A stretch of DNA of 64,000 nt from Salinispirillum sp049115955. Its GTDB lineage: Bacteria; Pseudomonadota; Gammaproteobacteria; Pseudomonadales; Natronospirillaceae. The DNA is taken from assembly GCA_049115955.1 (NCBI GenBank), contig JAGDZJ010000024.1, positions 1 through 64,000 on the forward strand, read 5' to 3'. The position numbers and the translations under genes are program-made. Position 1 is the stretch's first letter; every line of letters begins with the position of its first letter. Shown one piece after another: positions 35,244-45,738 of this stretch. Below the pieces are notes generated by a model. The model was not told where the DNA came from. It ran no database searches and saw only the letters and a program-made list of their open reading frames with translations.

Positions 35244-36425
35244 TTAGCCGTCGAAACGCTCAATAACGGTGGAAATACCCTGACCCAGACCAATACACAT
35301 GGTTGCTAAGCCAAATTGACCACCCTTCTCTTCCATAACGTTCAGCAACGTACCTGTGATACGCGCACCGCTACAGCCGAACGGGTGACCCAAGGCAATC
35401 GCGCCACCGTGCAGGTTCACTTTGTCGGTCATCTTATCCAGCACTTTAAGGTCTTTCAGCACGGGCAAGGCCTGCGCTGCGAAAGCTTCGTTCAGCTCGA
35501 TGTAATCGATATCGTCAATCGTCATACCCAGTTGCTTCAGCGCTTTCTTAGACGCTGGTACAGGGCCATAACCCATGATTGACGGATCAACACCAGCCAA
35601 TGTCATAGCACGAATAACCGCACGCGGCTTAACGCCCAGTTCTTGTGCTTTCTTCCATGACATCACCAACATAGCGGAAGCGCCGTCGCTGATCTGAGAA
35701 GATGTACCGGCTGTTACCGTACCACCTTTAGGATCGAATACCGGGCGCAATTCGGCCAGTTTCGCCACAGTAGTTTCCGGACGAATGGTTTCATCTTGTG
35801 CCAACATAAACGGCGTACCGTTTTCGTCGTGACCTTCAATCGGCTGAATTTCTTTTGCAAACGCGCCAGAATCAGTCGCGGCCTGTGCCAACTGGTGTGA
35901 ACGATAGGCGAACTCGTCTTGCGCTTCACGTGTGATGCCGTGCATCTTACCCAGCAGTTCTGCTGTCAGACCCATCATGCCAGCGGCTTTAGCAGCACGC
36001 TTGCTCAAGGCGGGGTTAGGATCAACACCGTGCATCATGTCCACGTGACCCATGTGCTCGACACCGCCGATCAGGAAAAAGTCACCGTTGCCGGACTGAA
36101 TACCCTGTGATGCGATGTGCAGTGCTGACATGGAAGAACCACACAAGCGGCTGACGGTTTGTGCGGGCACAGTGTGCGGCACTTTTGTCATCAACTGCAT
36201 CATGCGGGCCACGTTCCAGCCCTGTTCTTTGGTCTGGTTTACACAACCCCAGATGATGTCATCGATTTCCGATGGATCAAGGTTAGGGTTACGGGCCAAC
36301 AGGCCATCGACCAGTTGCGCACTGAGGTTCTCAGCACGGGTGAAACGGAAACTGCCGCCCTTGGAGCGACCCATAGGCGTGCGCAGAAAATCGACGATTA
36401 CTGCATCATTTGGTTTCAAATTCAT
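35244..36425 (-). CDS. fadA: 3-ketoacyl-CoA thiolase, beta-oxidation
   Basis: A 393-residue thiolase releasing acetyl-CoA from 3-ketoacyl-CoA, beta subunit of the FadBA complex. The nucleophile is Cys95 in SRLCGSSMSAL, and the active-site His and second Cys are in ALGHPFGCSG and MCIGLGQG. It lies 12 bases after fadB and has its own terminator. Expression is probably set by the PsrA-type site before fadB. Confidence 0.97.
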   Translation of the reverse strand: MNLKPNDAVIVDFLRTPMGRSKGGSFRFTRAENLSAQLVDGLLARNPNLDPSEIDDIIWGCVNQTKEQGWNVARMMQLMTKVPHTVPAQTVSRLCGSSMSALHIASQGIQSGNGDFFLIGGVEHMGHVDMMHGVDPNPALSKRAAKAAGMMGLTAELLGKMHGITREAQDEFAYRSHQLAQAATDSGAFAKEIQPIEGHDENGTPFMLAQDETIRPETTVAKLAELRPVFDPKGGTVTAGTSSQISDGASAMLVMSWKKAQELGVKPRAVIRAMTLAGVDPSIMGYGPVPASKKALKQLGMTIDDIDYIELNEAFAAQALPVLKDLKVLDKMTDKVNLHGGAIALGHPFGCSGARITGTLLNVMEEKGGQFGLATMCIGLGQGISTVIERFDG

Positions 36426-36437
36426 TGCTTACTCCCC

Positions 36438-38591
36438 TCAGGCATTCTTGTAGTAGGTTTCACCGTTAGCGGCCATTTCGCGCATGCGATCGGTTACGCG
36501 GTACAGTGCACCCAGGTCAGCCAGTTTGTCGGCACGCTTAACGATCTCATCCAGACCCACTTCATCCATATATTTCAGGATGCCACCACGGAATGGAGGG
36601 AAACCAAGGCCATAGATCAGACCCATATCGGCGTCTGCCGGTGAAGCAACGATCTTCTCTTCCAAGCACATGGCCACTTCAATGCACATAGGGATCATCA
36701 TACGATCAATGATGGCGTCGGCTTCCAGTTCCTGCTTAGGACCGGCAACGCTGTTCACCAACTTGATCGCTTCTTCGTCGACTGACTTCTTCTGCTTACC
36801 TTTTTTGTCCAGCGTGTAGGCATAGAAGCCTTTGCTGTTCTTTTGACCCAGTCGGCCTTCGTCATACATTACGTGCATGGCAGAACGGAAGTCTTGACCC
36901 ATACGCTCCGGGAAGCCTTCGGCCATTACGCCTTGAGCGTGAACGCCAGTATCCAGACCCACCACGTCGAGCAGGTAGGCTGGGCCCATTGGCCAACCGA
37001 AGCGTTCCATGACCTTATCGATGGCTTGGAAATCTACCCCGTCACGCACCAGCATGGCGAAGCCAGCAAAGTATGGGAACAGTACGCGGTTTACATAAAA
37101 ACCGGGGCAGTCGTTAACCACGATGGGTGATTTACCCAATTTTTTGGCGTATGCCACTACAGTAGCAATGGTTTCATCGGATGAATCCTTGCCACGAATA
37201 ACTTCTACCAGAGGCATACGGTGCACGGGATTGAAGAAGTGCATACCGCAGAAGCGCGAAGGATCTTTCAGTGCAGTCGCCAAGCTGTCGATAGAAATCG
37301 TCGAGGTGTTGCTGGCAATAACAGCCTGCGGACCCACTTTGGTTTCTACTTCAGCCAAGACCGCGTGTTTAACTTTGGGGTTTTCAACAACGGCTTCAAC
37401 CACTACATCTACTTGGTCGAAATCGCCATAGCTCAATGTTGGACGAATGTCGTTCAACACGTTTGCCATGCCCATAATATCCATCTTCTTACGCTCAACT
37501 TGCTTGCTCAGCAGCTTCGCCGCTTCGTCCAAGCCCAGCTTGATACCGGCGTCGTTGATGTCTTTCATGTAGATTGGCGTGCCTTTCGAGGCGCTCTGGT
37601 AAGCGATACCGCCACCCATGATGCCCGCACCCAAAACAGCGGCCTTTTTGACCGGACGGGCTTTTTCTTCCCACTGCTTAGCCGTTTTCTTCAACGCTTG
37701 GTCATTCAGGAACAGACCAACCAAGTTACGCGCAACGGAGCTACGAGCCACCGTGGCAAAGTTCTTAGCTTCGACCTTCAAGGCATCGTCACGGTCCATA
37801 CCGGCGTGCTTTTGAATGGTTTTGATGGCTAGAACCGGGGCCGGGTAATTAGGACCCGCTTGACCCGCGACAAAGCCTTTCGCCGTTTCAAACGACATCA
37901 TGCTCTCAATGCTGTTCAGGTGCAGCTTGCCCGTCTTCTCAGCACGTCGCGCTTTATAGTCAACAGAACCGTCGATGGCGCGTTGTACCAAATCAATCGC
38001 CGCATCAAACAGTTTGTCGTTGTCTACAACCGCATTGACTGCACCATCGGCCAGCGCGGCATCAGAACGCTTCTCACTGCCTGCGCAGATCCACTCAATG
38101 GAGTTGTCCGCACCAATCAAGCGTGACAGACGCACGGTGCCGCCGAAACCAGGGAAGATACCCAGTTTTACTTCAGGCAGACCGACTTTGGCCTTAGGAG
38201 CCATTAAGCGGAAGTCGCAAGCCAAACAGAATTCGAAACCACCACCCAAAGCGAGGCCATTAATGGCCACGGCGGTTGGGAACGGCAGGTCTTCCAAACC
38301 ATTGAAAATGGCATTAGTTTGCAGGATACCGTCGATGAGTACATCTTCTTCCCACTGAAACATAGTGAGGAATTCATTGATATCGGCACCCACAATGAAG
38401 GCTTCTTTAGCGCTGGTGGCAACCAGACCTTTAATGCCCGACGTCGCAGCCATTGCTTTAACGGCAGCATCCAGCTCCAACAATGTCAGACGGTTAAACT
38501 TATTGACTGATTCGCCTTTCAGGTCGAAAACCATGTGCGCGATGTTATCGCTACGCAGTTCCACCTGAATCGCATCACCCTGATAGATCAT
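36438..38591 (-). CDS. fadB: Fatty-acid oxidation complex alpha subunit
   Basis: A 717-residue bifunctional enoyl-CoA hydratase / 3-hydroxyacyl-CoA dehydrogenase. The crotonase half has ALGGGFEFCLACD and the second catalytic Glu in GLPEVKLGIFPGFGG (about 119 and 139); the dehydrogenase half has the NAD motif GAGIMGGGIAY (about 320) and HFFNPVHRMPLVE. Length matches FadB (about 715-729). GGAG lies nine bases upstream of the ATG. Confidence 0.97.
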   Translation of the reverse strand: MIYQGDAIQVELRSDNIAHMVFDLKGESVNKFNRLTLLELDAAVKAMAATSGIKGLVATSAKEAFIVGADINEFLTMFQWEEDVLIDGILQTNAIFNGLEDLPFPTAVAINGLALGGGFEFCLACDFRLMAPKAKVGLPEVKLGIFPGFGGTVRLSRLIGADNSIEWICAGSEKRSDAALADGAVNAVVDNDKLFDAAIDLVQRAIDGSVDYKARRAEKTGKLHLNSIESMMSFETAKGFVAGQAGPNYPAPVLAIKTIQKHAGMDRDDALKVEAKNFATVARSSVARNLVGLFLNDQALKKTAKQWEEKARPVKKAAVLGAGIMGGGIAYQSASKGTPIYMKDINDAGIKLGLDEAAKLLSKQVERKKMDIMGMANVLNDIRPTLSYGDFDQVDVVVEAVVENPKVKHAVLAEVETKVGPQAVIASNTSTISIDSLATALKDPSRFCGMHFFNPVHRMPLVEVIRGKDSSDETIATVVAYAKKLGKSPIVVNDCPGFYVNRVLFPYFAGFAMLVRDGVDFQAIDKVMERFGWPMGPAYLLDVVGLDTGVHAQGVMAEGFPERMGQDFRSAMHVMYDEGRLGQKNSKGFYAYTLDKKGKQKKSVDEEAIKLVNSVAGPKQELEADAIIDRMMIPMCIEVAMCLEEKIVASPADADMGLIYGLGFPPFRGGILKYMDEVGLDEIVKRADKLADLGALYRVTDRMREMAANGETYYKNA

Positions 38592-38644
38592 AAGGTTGCT
38601 CCGTTTTTGTAGTTTGTTGTGTCATTCTGACGCAAATGACGAAA

Positions 38645-38671
38645 CAAACAAGTAATTAAAACGCTTGTTTG
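38645..38671. promoter_or_regulatory. Candidate PsrA operator upstream of fadBA
   Basis: CAAACAAG (38645-38652) and CTTGTTTG (38664-38671) form a perfect inverted repeat with an 11-base spacer, about 55-80 bases before fadB. A further CAAACAA lies at 38709-38715. The half-site is shared with the element upstream of psrA (14171). PsrA repression of fadBA is known in Pseudomonas; binding here is inferred. Confidence 0.6.
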
Positions 38672-38775
38672 AATATAGGCGTAAACTGAGTTTTTTCCGC
38701 CGTAGAGTCAAACAAAAAACAGCGTCTGCGATCAGAAAACAGGGTTGTTCGGCCGAAAGCCTATTTTTGATGAAA

Positions 38776-39273
38776 TTACTTCACAAAGAACTGGTCGCGA
38801 AATGTCTCCAGCATGGCCTTCACTGCATTCACCTGAGCGTGCCCACCGCGTTCATCAAAACCAATTGCGACGCCGTCAGGCAGTATAGCCAACAAATCAG
38901 CCCAAGGAGGCATTTGCTCTAGGGCGTTATTGAGCCGATCCAATGCGGCTCCGGTGAGGCGATACTCCGGCTTTTCCCAACGCCAGCCATCAATCAGTCC
39001 GTAGCCGGACTCCCCCGTCGTGCGCAGTAAAATGTATTCCGGCGCGCCTTTAACACGCGGAGCGCCCAGCTTGTAGGCAGTGTAGATTTTTTTCTTTTTA
39101 TCGATGCGTCCTTCGATACTGAGGTCGGGCGCAGTAATACTGGTTACACGCAAGCCGAGTGAGATGCCGTAAGCACGAATCTCCGCCATGCGTCGATCCG
39201 CCTTACTGGGCATCACCCACATCAGCGACCCAGCCATACTCAGTACAATTAATGCAATAATGATCAGGTTCAT
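38776..39273 (-). CDS. Membrane-anchored protein of unknown function
   Basis: A 165-residue protein with one N-terminal transmembrane helix (LIIIALIVLSMAGSLMWVM, 3-21) followed by a basic stretch and a soluble domain containing GYGLIDGWRWEKP and LPDGVAIGFDERGGH. Similar short anchored proteins sit near fadBA in Pseudomonas and are annotated as hypothetical or, loosely, YajC-like; I do not see YajC features. It lies 46 bases downstream of uup on the same strand and could be co-transcribed with it. Confidence 0.75.
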   Translation of the reverse strand: MNLIIIALIVLSMAGSLMWVMPSKADRRMAEIRAYGISLGLRVTSITAPDLSIEGRIDKKKKIYTAYKLGAPRVKGAPEYILLRTTGESGYGLIDGWRWEKPEYRLTGAALDRLNNALEQMPPWADLLAILPDGVAIGFDERGGHAQVNAVKAMLETFRDQFFVK

Positions 39274-39319
39274 GATGCCTCGTTGTACTCTATTAGAAGT
39301 GAGTCTGAAAATGCTTCAT

Positions 39320-41200
39320 TTAATGACTTCCGAGCTCAACCCAGCGTTCAAGCAGCGCTTCTAAACTCGCTTCTTTTTCTGCCAGTAAGTTCAGTGTCGC
39401 CTGAACCGCCGGTTGCTCCTGCGTGTAGAACGTCGGCTGGGCTACGGTGTCGTGCAGTTCAGCGATTTCCTGCTCCAAGGCGGCCATTTTGTCTGGCAGT
39501 TGGTCAAGCTCCCGCTGATCCTTGTAGCTCAGCTTCTTCGGCTTTTGGGTAACACCCGCATTGGCGTCTGCTGGCACTGTCTTAGCCTTAGCTTTTTTAT
39601 CGCCAGCAGCCATTGCTTCTTGTTTCGACCAAAACTCGAACCATTCACGATAGCCACCCACGATGGGGATCACCTGACCGTTACCCGGCATACCCCACAC
39701 TTTGGTCGCCACATTATCAACAAAGTAGCGATCGTGGCTGATCAAGATGACCGTTCCGGGAAAGTCTGCGATTAATTCTTCCAACAACTCCAAGGTATCA
39801 ATGTCCAAGTCGTTGGTCGGCTCGTCCAGTACCAACATATTGGCCGGTTGACTGAACAAACGGGCCAGCAACAAACGGTTAGCCTCCCCACCGCTGAGCG
39901 ATTTGACCGGGCTGCGCGCGCGTTTGGGCGAGAACAGGAAGCGCTCCAAATAAGTAATGACGTGCACTTTTTTATTGTTGATTTCAATAAAGTCGCGCCC
40001 TTCCGATACGGTATCCATCACCGTCTTTTCCGGGTCCAACTGATGCCGGCCTTGGTCAAAGTACGCCACGTTGAGGTTGGTGCCGGTAATCAGCGACCCA
40101 CTTTGCGGTTGAACCTGGCCCAATAAGAGTTTGATCAGCGTGGTCTTGCCGATGCCGTTCGCACCGACCAAGGCCACGGTTTCGCCGCGCATGATCTCAG
40201 TGGTGAGATTCTCAACGATGCGTTGTCCCGGGTAGTGGAAAGTGAGATTTTCAAGGTCAAACACCAGCTTGCCACTGCGCTCTGCAGCCTGCACTTGAAT
40301 GTCCGCCTTGCCACCCAAATTACGACGCTGCGAGCGCTCTTGGCGCAAGGCTTCAAGGCGACGCACACGACCTTCATTACGGGTACGACGTGCTTTAACA
40401 CCTTGCCGAATCCACGCCTCTTCTTGCGCCAACCGTTTATCGAACAAAGCGTATTGTTCTGCTTCAATGCCCAGCCGCTCTTCGCGGTTATCAACGAAGT
40501 TCTCATAAGGAATGGGGTAACGATATAGCTGACTGCGGTCGAGTTCGACAATGACCTCGGCCACCGCATCTATAAAGCTGCGGTCATGGCTGATAAAAAT
40601 TACTAGACCACGAAATTCCTTCAGCCACGTTTCCAGCCAGCGAATACTTTCAACATCCAAGTGGTTGGTCGGCTCATCAAGCAGCAGCACGTTAGGCTCT
40701 TGAATCGCTGCGCGTGCAATCAAGGCCTTACGGCGCCAACCACCTGATAACTGCGACATGGTCGCGCTACCATCCAGACTGAACCGTTGTAGCACGGCTT
40801 CAATGGTCGCCATCAAGGGCCACGCGTTGTTTTCTTCTATCCAGTGCTGCACTTTTTCAACGTCCGGATGGTCCGGCGTGCTCATCAATAGTTTTTCATA
40901 GCGCAGAATGTATTCCGCTGCCTTGCCTGCACCGCTCAGGATAAAGTCGCGCACCAAGGTTTCATCGGGCAACGGAAGTTCCTGTGGCACGTACCCTATA
41001 CGAGCATCATCCGACCAACCGACACTGCCTTGGTCGGGCGACTCAGTGCCGGCCAGAATTCGCATCAGAGTGCTCTTCCCTTCGCCATTACGGCCTACCA
41101 GACAAATCTTCTCTGATTCCGTTTGGTTCCAATTCAAATTATCAATGACCGGCTCAGAGCCGTACGCGTGGTAAAGGTTCTGTAAAACGAGGGTAGGCAT
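39320..41200 (-). CDS. uup: ABC-F ATPase Uup
   Basis: A 626-residue soluble protein with two ABC ATPase domains. I start at ATG 41200, where the protein begins MPTLVLQNLYHAYG; the upstream in-frame extension is not family-like. Walker A motifs are GRNGEGKST (about 36) and GANGIGKTT (about 350); signatures are LSGGWRRK and LSGGEANR, each followed by LDEPTN. The C-terminal 80 residues form the Lys/Glu-rich coiled coil that distinguishes Uup, which binds branched DNA and affects transposon excision and ribosome function. Confidence 0.93.
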   Translation of the reverse strand: MPTLVLQNLYHAYGSEPVIDNLNWNQTESEKICLVGRNGEGKSTLMRILAGTESPDQGSVGWSDDARIGYVPQELPLPDETLVRDFILSGAGKAAEYILRYEKLLMSTPDHPDVEKVQHWIEENNAWPLMATIEAVLQRFSLDGSATMSQLSGGWRRKALIARAAIQEPNVLLLDEPTNHLDVESIRWLETWLKEFRGLVIFISHDRSFIDAVAEVIVELDRSQLYRYPIPYENFVDNREERLGIEAEQYALFDKRLAQEEAWIRQGVKARRTRNEGRVRRLEALRQERSQRRNLGGKADIQVQAAERSGKLVFDLENLTFHYPGQRIVENLTTEIMRGETVALVGANGIGKTTLIKLLLGQVQPQSGSLITGTNLNVAYFDQGRHQLDPEKTVMDTVSEGRDFIEINNKKVHVITYLERFLFSPKRARSPVKSLSGGEANRLLLARLFSQPANMLVLDEPTNDLDIDTLELLEELIADFPGTVILISHDRYFVDNVATKVWGMPGNGQVIPIVGGYREWFEFWSKQEAMAAGDKKAKAKTVPADANAGVTQKPKKLSYKDQRELDQLPDKMAALEQEIAELHDTVAQPTFYTQEQPAVQATLNLLAEKEASLEALLERWVELGSH

Positions 41201-41406
41201 AGAAAAAAACTTCAGACCGTAAAGGAAACAGGCCCGTATAATACGCTTCCTGCCGCAACTTGTCGTGCCAGAGAATGCACAACGGGTGACAAATATCACT
41301 GTGTCTATTTGTGGCGACGTGGCATGGTACTTCACTCACATTTTTATTGGGTTGCCGCCACTTTGTCGGTGCCATTCCTTACAGCTTAAGTTCAGGTACT
41401 CGCAAC
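41201..41406. other. Divergent spacer, uup / RND adaptor
   Basis: About 205 bases with no gene. It must carry both promoters. No strong consensus promoter or operator palindrome stood out. Confidence 0.35.
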
Positions 41407-42486
41407 ATGGGAAGTCAGTTGAAGAAATATCTCGGCCAAGCCGCAGCAATCGTTATTATGATTTTGCTGACCATATGGATGTATTCCGGCATTGATGGCG
41501 ACATTATGCCGACAGGAGAGCGCGATACGACCTTGTCCACAGCGTTGCCGCGAGTACAGACCGACGTGATAACAGCGGAGTCTGTGCAACGTGTTTTAGA
41601 AGTCAGTGCAGAAACGAAAGCGAATCGGTCGGTCGAGATCCGATCGCAAGCATCGGGTGAGGTAAAAGAATTACTGCACCAGCGAGGTGATCGCGTGCAG
41701 ACCGGTGACGTCATTGCCCGGCTGGATCGTGGCGAACTGCCAGAGCGGCTGGTGTCGGCGCAAGCTTTAGAGCAACAACGTAAAGTCGAGCTCGATGGTG
41801 TGCGCACGTTGGTCAATCGCGGCCTGCAAAATACGACTAATCTAGCGGCTGCAGAAACGGCTTACGCGGATGCCATTGCCAACCGACGCAGTTTGGAGCT
41901 GCAACTCCAACACACAGACATTCGTGCACCCTTTGCAGGTATCATTGAAACGCTGAACATCGAACTGGGCAGTTATGTGCAGGCCGGTGGTGCCATTGCC
42001 CATCTGAATGACTTCTCGCCGTTGATGATCACCGCCCAGGTGTCAGAAAACGACGTCGTTAACTTGCAGCCCGGGCAAGTGGCTGAAGTCTGGCTGGTTT
42101 CCGGCGAGACCTTGGCAGGCGAAGTTTCCTTTGTAGGCACCCAAGCACGGGCAGCCACCCGTACCTTTGACGTGGAAATCGCCGCGCAATCGGCAGTAGC
42201 CTCACCAAGTGCCGGGATCACAGCGCGTGTGCAATTTCCTTTGCCCGCACGCAACGCACACTTTATTAGCCCTGCCCTGCTTTCACTCGACCAAGCGGGC
42301 AACCTCAGTTTGAAGATCGTAACACCAGAACAACGTGTGGCCTTGGTGAATGTTGAAATCGTTAAATCATCAACCCAAGGTGTTTGGGTCAGCGGGTTAC
42401 CCAATCCAGTCCATATCATCACCGTTGGACAGGGGTTTGTGTCACACGGCGACCTCGTTGAAGCAGTTGCGGCGGATTCACTATGA
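41407..42486 (+). CDS. RND efflux periplasmic adaptor subunit
   Basis: A 359-residue membrane-fusion protein from ATG 41407 (an in-frame ATG at 41311 would add 32 residues lacking signal character). Residues 4-26 form an uncleaved inner-membrane anchor. The lipoyl/hairpin domain starts at IRSQASGEVKELLHQRGDRV, a short alpha-hairpin follows, then LQHTDIRAPFAGIIETL closes the lipoyl fold before the beta-barrel. It links the RND pump to an outer-membrane channel not encoded here. It overlaps the pump gene by four bases. Confidence 0.9.
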   Translation: MGSQLKKYLGQAAAIVIMILLTIWMYSGIDGDIMPTGERDTTLSTALPRVQTDVITAESVQRVLEVSAETKANRSVEIRSQASGEVKELLHQRGDRVQTGDVIARLDRGELPERLVSAQALEQQRKVELDGVRTLVNRGLQNTTNLAAAETAYADAIANRRSLELQLQHTDIRAPFAGIIETLNIELGSYVQAGGAIAHLNDFSPLMITAQVSENDVVNLQPGQVAEVWLVSGETLAGEVSFVGTQARAATRTFDVEIAAQSAVASPSAGITARVQFPLPARNAHFISPALLSLDQAGNLSLKIVTPEQRVALVNVEIVKSSTQGVWVSGLPNPVHIITVGQGFVSHGDLVEAVAADSL

Positions 42487-45400
42487 TTGGGATTATTAAT
42501 GCCTCGCTGGACCGCGTTCGTACCGTCCTATTGTTGTTCGCGCTAATTACTATCGCTGGTATTGTGGCGTTTCGTTCTATTCCGCAAGAAGCACAGCCGG
42601 ACATCACCGTGCCGTTCGTCTATATATCGCTTGGCTTGGAGGGTATTTCTCCGCAAGATGCTGATCGGTTGTTGGTGAACCCAATCACGAAACAGATTAA
42701 GAGCCTTGAAGGCCTAAAAGAATATTCCTCTGTGGCTACCGAGGGGCATGCCTCTGTAACATTAGAGTTCGATTCGTCCGTCGACATTGATAAGGCTCTG
42801 GACGACGTACGTCGTCAAGTTGACCGCGCCAAAAACGACTTGCCAGCGGATGCCGACGAGCCCTCGGTAAATGAAATCAACTTGGCCTTGTTTCCTGTTA
42901 TTAACGTCAACCTGTTTGGCGATTTGGATGACCGCGTTTTGTACGCGGTAGCGGATGCGCTACAGTCGCAAATAGAATCCTTAGGTGGTGTGCTAGAGGC
43001 TCCTATTCTAGGCAAACGGGATGAAATCGCTGAAATCATCGTCAATCCGTCTATGCTTGCCAGTTACAATCTTTCCAATGAAGAATTGGTGAGTACTGTT
43101 CGGCGCAACAATCAACTGGTCGCCGCAGGTAATCTGGACACCGGGGCTGGGCGTTTTTCAGTCAAAGTGCCTGGGTTGCTGGAAACAGAGGAAGACATTC
43201 TCAATCTACCGATTAAGTCCGTTGACAACAGCGTCGTGCGCTTTCGCGATGTAGCCATTGGGCAGCGTACCTACGCCGACTTTCAGCAGATATCTCGGGT
43301 GAATGGTCAACCTGCGGTAACCTTGGAAGTCACCAAGCGAGTGGGTGAGAATCTAATCGGCACCATTCAGGACGTTAAAGACACGGTTGAGGCGTCTCGT
43401 CATTTATGGCCCGAGGGCCTGCAAGTGATTTATACCGCCGACCAGTCAACCGAGATAGAGCGAACGCTGCGCGACCTCTTTAACAGCGTCATCCTGGCCA
43501 CTATTTTGGTCGTGGTTGTCATGCTGTGGACTCTAGGGCCACGTTCATCCATCTTGGTCGGTATTGCGATTCCTGGCTCGTTCTTAGCCAGTATCCTGAT
43601 CTTGTACATGATGGGTATTACACTGAACATCATCGTACTGTTCGCCCTGATACTCTGTGTGGGTATCTTGGTGGACGGCGCCATTGTTGTGACCGAGTAC
43701 GCCGATCGTCGCATGAGCGAAGGTGCGCCACGTATTAAAGCCTATCGTGAAGCATCTACACGCATGGCGTGGCCCGTCATTTCATCCACCGCAACCACAT
43801 TAGCGGTATTTATGCCGTTGCTTTTCTGGCCCGGCATTGTCGGTGACTTCATGAGCTATCTGCCGATCACGGTCATTGTGACCTTAGGTGCTTCGCTGGT
43901 GGTCGCCTTGATCGTGATTCCGTCATTGGGGACGATTTTCGGCAAAGCAGCCACCGTATCCGCCCGCCAACGACGTAACCTGGCTGCCGCTGCAGAAGGT
44001 GATATTGACCGCATGACCGGGTTCTCGGGTGTCTATGTATGGGCCCTCAGTAAGATGTTACACGTGCCTATTCTCGTTCTGGCGGGGGTATTCTTTATCA
44101 TCGCGGCACTGGGCGCTTCCTATGCCAAATTTGGTACCGGGGTAGAGTTCTTCCCCAACATAGATTCTGATTTTGGCAATATCACCGTTCGCGCGCGGGG
44201 CAACCTATCGTTAACCGAGCGTGATTATCTGGTGCGCCAAGTGGAAGATCGCATTCTCGGCATGCGTGAAGTGAAGTCGATCAACACACTGACGTCTGGC
44301 GGTACCATGAACAATTACTCGGCGGATACCATTGGTGTCTTCCAGTTGGAATTCGTTCATTGGGAGTTCCGAGGCACCGGCGAAGAAGTGATGGACAATA
44401 TTGTCGCGCAGACTGCCGACATCCCCGGCATTATTGTAGAGAAAAAGGCCCTAGCCATGGGCCCTACCGCCGGTGTGGATATTCAGCTCGATTTCCTGTC
44501 TGAGAATGCACAAGACCTCCGCCAAGCGGTTGCCTTTGTCACAGAGAAATTCAGTAACGACCAACGTTTTTCAGATGTGTCCAATAACTTACCACTTGAT
44601 GGTTTGGAGTGGCGTATCGATGTGGATCGCGAAGCCGCTAGCCGGTTTGGTGCCGACTTAGCATCTGTCGGTAATGCACTAAAAATGATAACGACCGGCC
44701 TCACCATCGGGAGCTATCGCCCTACGGACAGCGAAGATGAGTTGGATATCCGTATTCGTTATCCGTTTGATGGTCGCGACCTCGACCAAATTGAACGGCT
44801 GACAATCTCCGCACGCGGAGAACAGGTGCCTATCTCGAATTTCATTGAACGCCGGGCCCAGAGTATTGAAGGCGACCTGCTGCGCACCGATGGCCAGTTG
44901 TCTCATCGGGTAGAGGCGAACGTACGCAGTGATTATGCCGTTGCAGATATTATTGCTGAATTGACGCGCGAGTTTCCGCTGTGGGTTGAATCGGGTGAGT
45001 TCCCTGACAACGTGCAACCGGTTTTCCGTGGTGACCAAGAGAATCAAGATGAATCGTCTCAGTTCTTGGCGGGAGCATTTGGTATTGCCCTGTTTATTAT
45101 GCTGGTCATTCTGGTGACTCAGTTCAACAGTATTTATCAGGCCTTGGTCATACTGAGCGCTATTGTCTTCTCGTCGGCAGGTGTTCTGCTTGGCTTGCTG
45201 ATTACCGGTAAACCGTTCGGCATCGTAATGTGCGGTGTAGGTATCATTGCGTTGGCTGGTATCGTGGTGAACAACAATATCGTTTTGATCGACACCTACA
45301 ACAAACTGAAAGGTGACGGCGACTTGCCATACCAGGCAGCCATTAAAACAGCGGCCCAGCGTTTGCGCCCTATTCTGCTAACAACCATCACCACTATATT

Positions 45401-45665
45401 GGGCTTGATGCCGTTAGTGTTGCAGGTGAATTTGGACTTAATGGCACGCTCATTTACCGTCGGTGCACCATCCGCACAGTGGTGGACGCAGCTATCTACC
45501 GCCATCGCAGGCGGCTTGGCGTTCGCTACCATACTGACTCTGGTCCTAACGCCCTGCTTGCTGGTCGGCATTGACGACACGCTGGCGAAGCTCAAGACTT
45601 GGTATAACCGCCCTCGACCGCCCAAACAGCCGACCCAAGAAGTGTTAGTAACAACAGATAGCTAG
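42483..45665 (+). CDS. RND family efflux pump, inner membrane subunit
   Basis: A 1060-residue proton-driven transporter with the twelve-helix RND architecture and two large periplasmic loops. The TM4 motif reads GILVDGAIVVTE: one Asp is kept but the second Asp of the AcrB DD pair is Gly, a variant seen in many AcrB/MexF-like environmental pumps. Family segments FRSIPQEAQPDI, NPITKQIKSLEGL, GIIALAGIVVNNNIVLID and RPILLTTITTILGL are clear. Substrates cannot be predicted. Translation is coupled to the adaptor (ATGA), and a strong terminator follows. Confidence 0.93.
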   Translation: MIGIINASLDRVRTVLLLFALITIAGIVAFRSIPQEAQPDITVPFVYISLGLEGISPQDADRLLVNPITKQIKSLEGLKEYSSVATEGHASVTLEFDSSVDIDKALDDVRRQVDRAKNDLPADADEPSVNEINLALFPVINVNLFGDLDDRVLYAVADALQSQIESLGGVLEAPILGKRDEIAEIIVNPSMLASYNLSNEELVSTVRRNNQLVAAGNLDTGAGRFSVKVPGLLETEEDILNLPIKSVDNSVVRFRDVAIGQRTYADFQQISRVNGQPAVTLEVTKRVGENLIGTIQDVKDTVEASRHLWPEGLQVIYTADQSTEIERTLRDLFNSVILATILVVVVMLWTLGPRSSILVGIAIPGSFLASILILYMMGITLNIIVLFALILCVGILVDGAIVVTEYADRRMSEGAPRIKAYREASTRMAWPVISSTATTLAVFMPLLFWPGIVGDFMSYLPITVIVTLGASLVVALIVIPSLGTIFGKAATVSARQRRNLAAAAEGDIDRMTGFSGVYVWALSKMLHVPILVLAGVFFIIAALGASYAKFGTGVEFFPNIDSDFGNITVRARGNLSLTERDYLVRQVEDRILGMREVKSINTLTSGGTMNNYSADTIGVFQLEFVHWEFRGTGEEVMDNIVAQTADIPGIIVEKKALAMGPTAGVDIQLDFLSENAQDLRQAVAFVTEKFSNDQRFSDVSNNLPLDGLEWRIDVDREAASRFGADLASVGNALKMITTGLTIGSYRPTDSEDELDIRIRYPFDGRDLDQIERLTISARGEQVPISNFIERRAQSIEGDLLRTDGQLSHRVEANVRSDYAVADIIAELTREFPLWVESGEFPDNVQPVFRGDQENQDESSQFLAGAFGIALFIMLVILVTQFNSIYQALVILSAIVFSSAGVLLGLLITGKPFGIVMCGVGIIALAGIVVNNNIVLIDTYNKLKGDGDLPYQAAIKTAAQRLRPILLTTITTILGLMPLVLQVNLDLMARSFTVGAPSAQWWTQLSTAIAGGLAFATILTLVLTPCLLVGIDDTLAKLKTWYNRPRPPKQPTQEVLVTTDS

Positions 45666-45679
45666 AAGTGATAAGACAT

Positions 45680-45709
45680 AAAAAAAGCGCCTAAGGCGCT
45701 TTTTTTTTG
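45680..45709. terminator. Terminator after the RND operon
   Basis: AAAAAAAGCGCC-TAA-GGCGCTTTTTTT, a compact stem 15 bases after the stop codon; the A run would also let it work for the convergent MOSC gene. Confidence 0.92.
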
Positions 45710-45738
45710 TCAGAGTTATTAGATGACCTCTTTAGGCT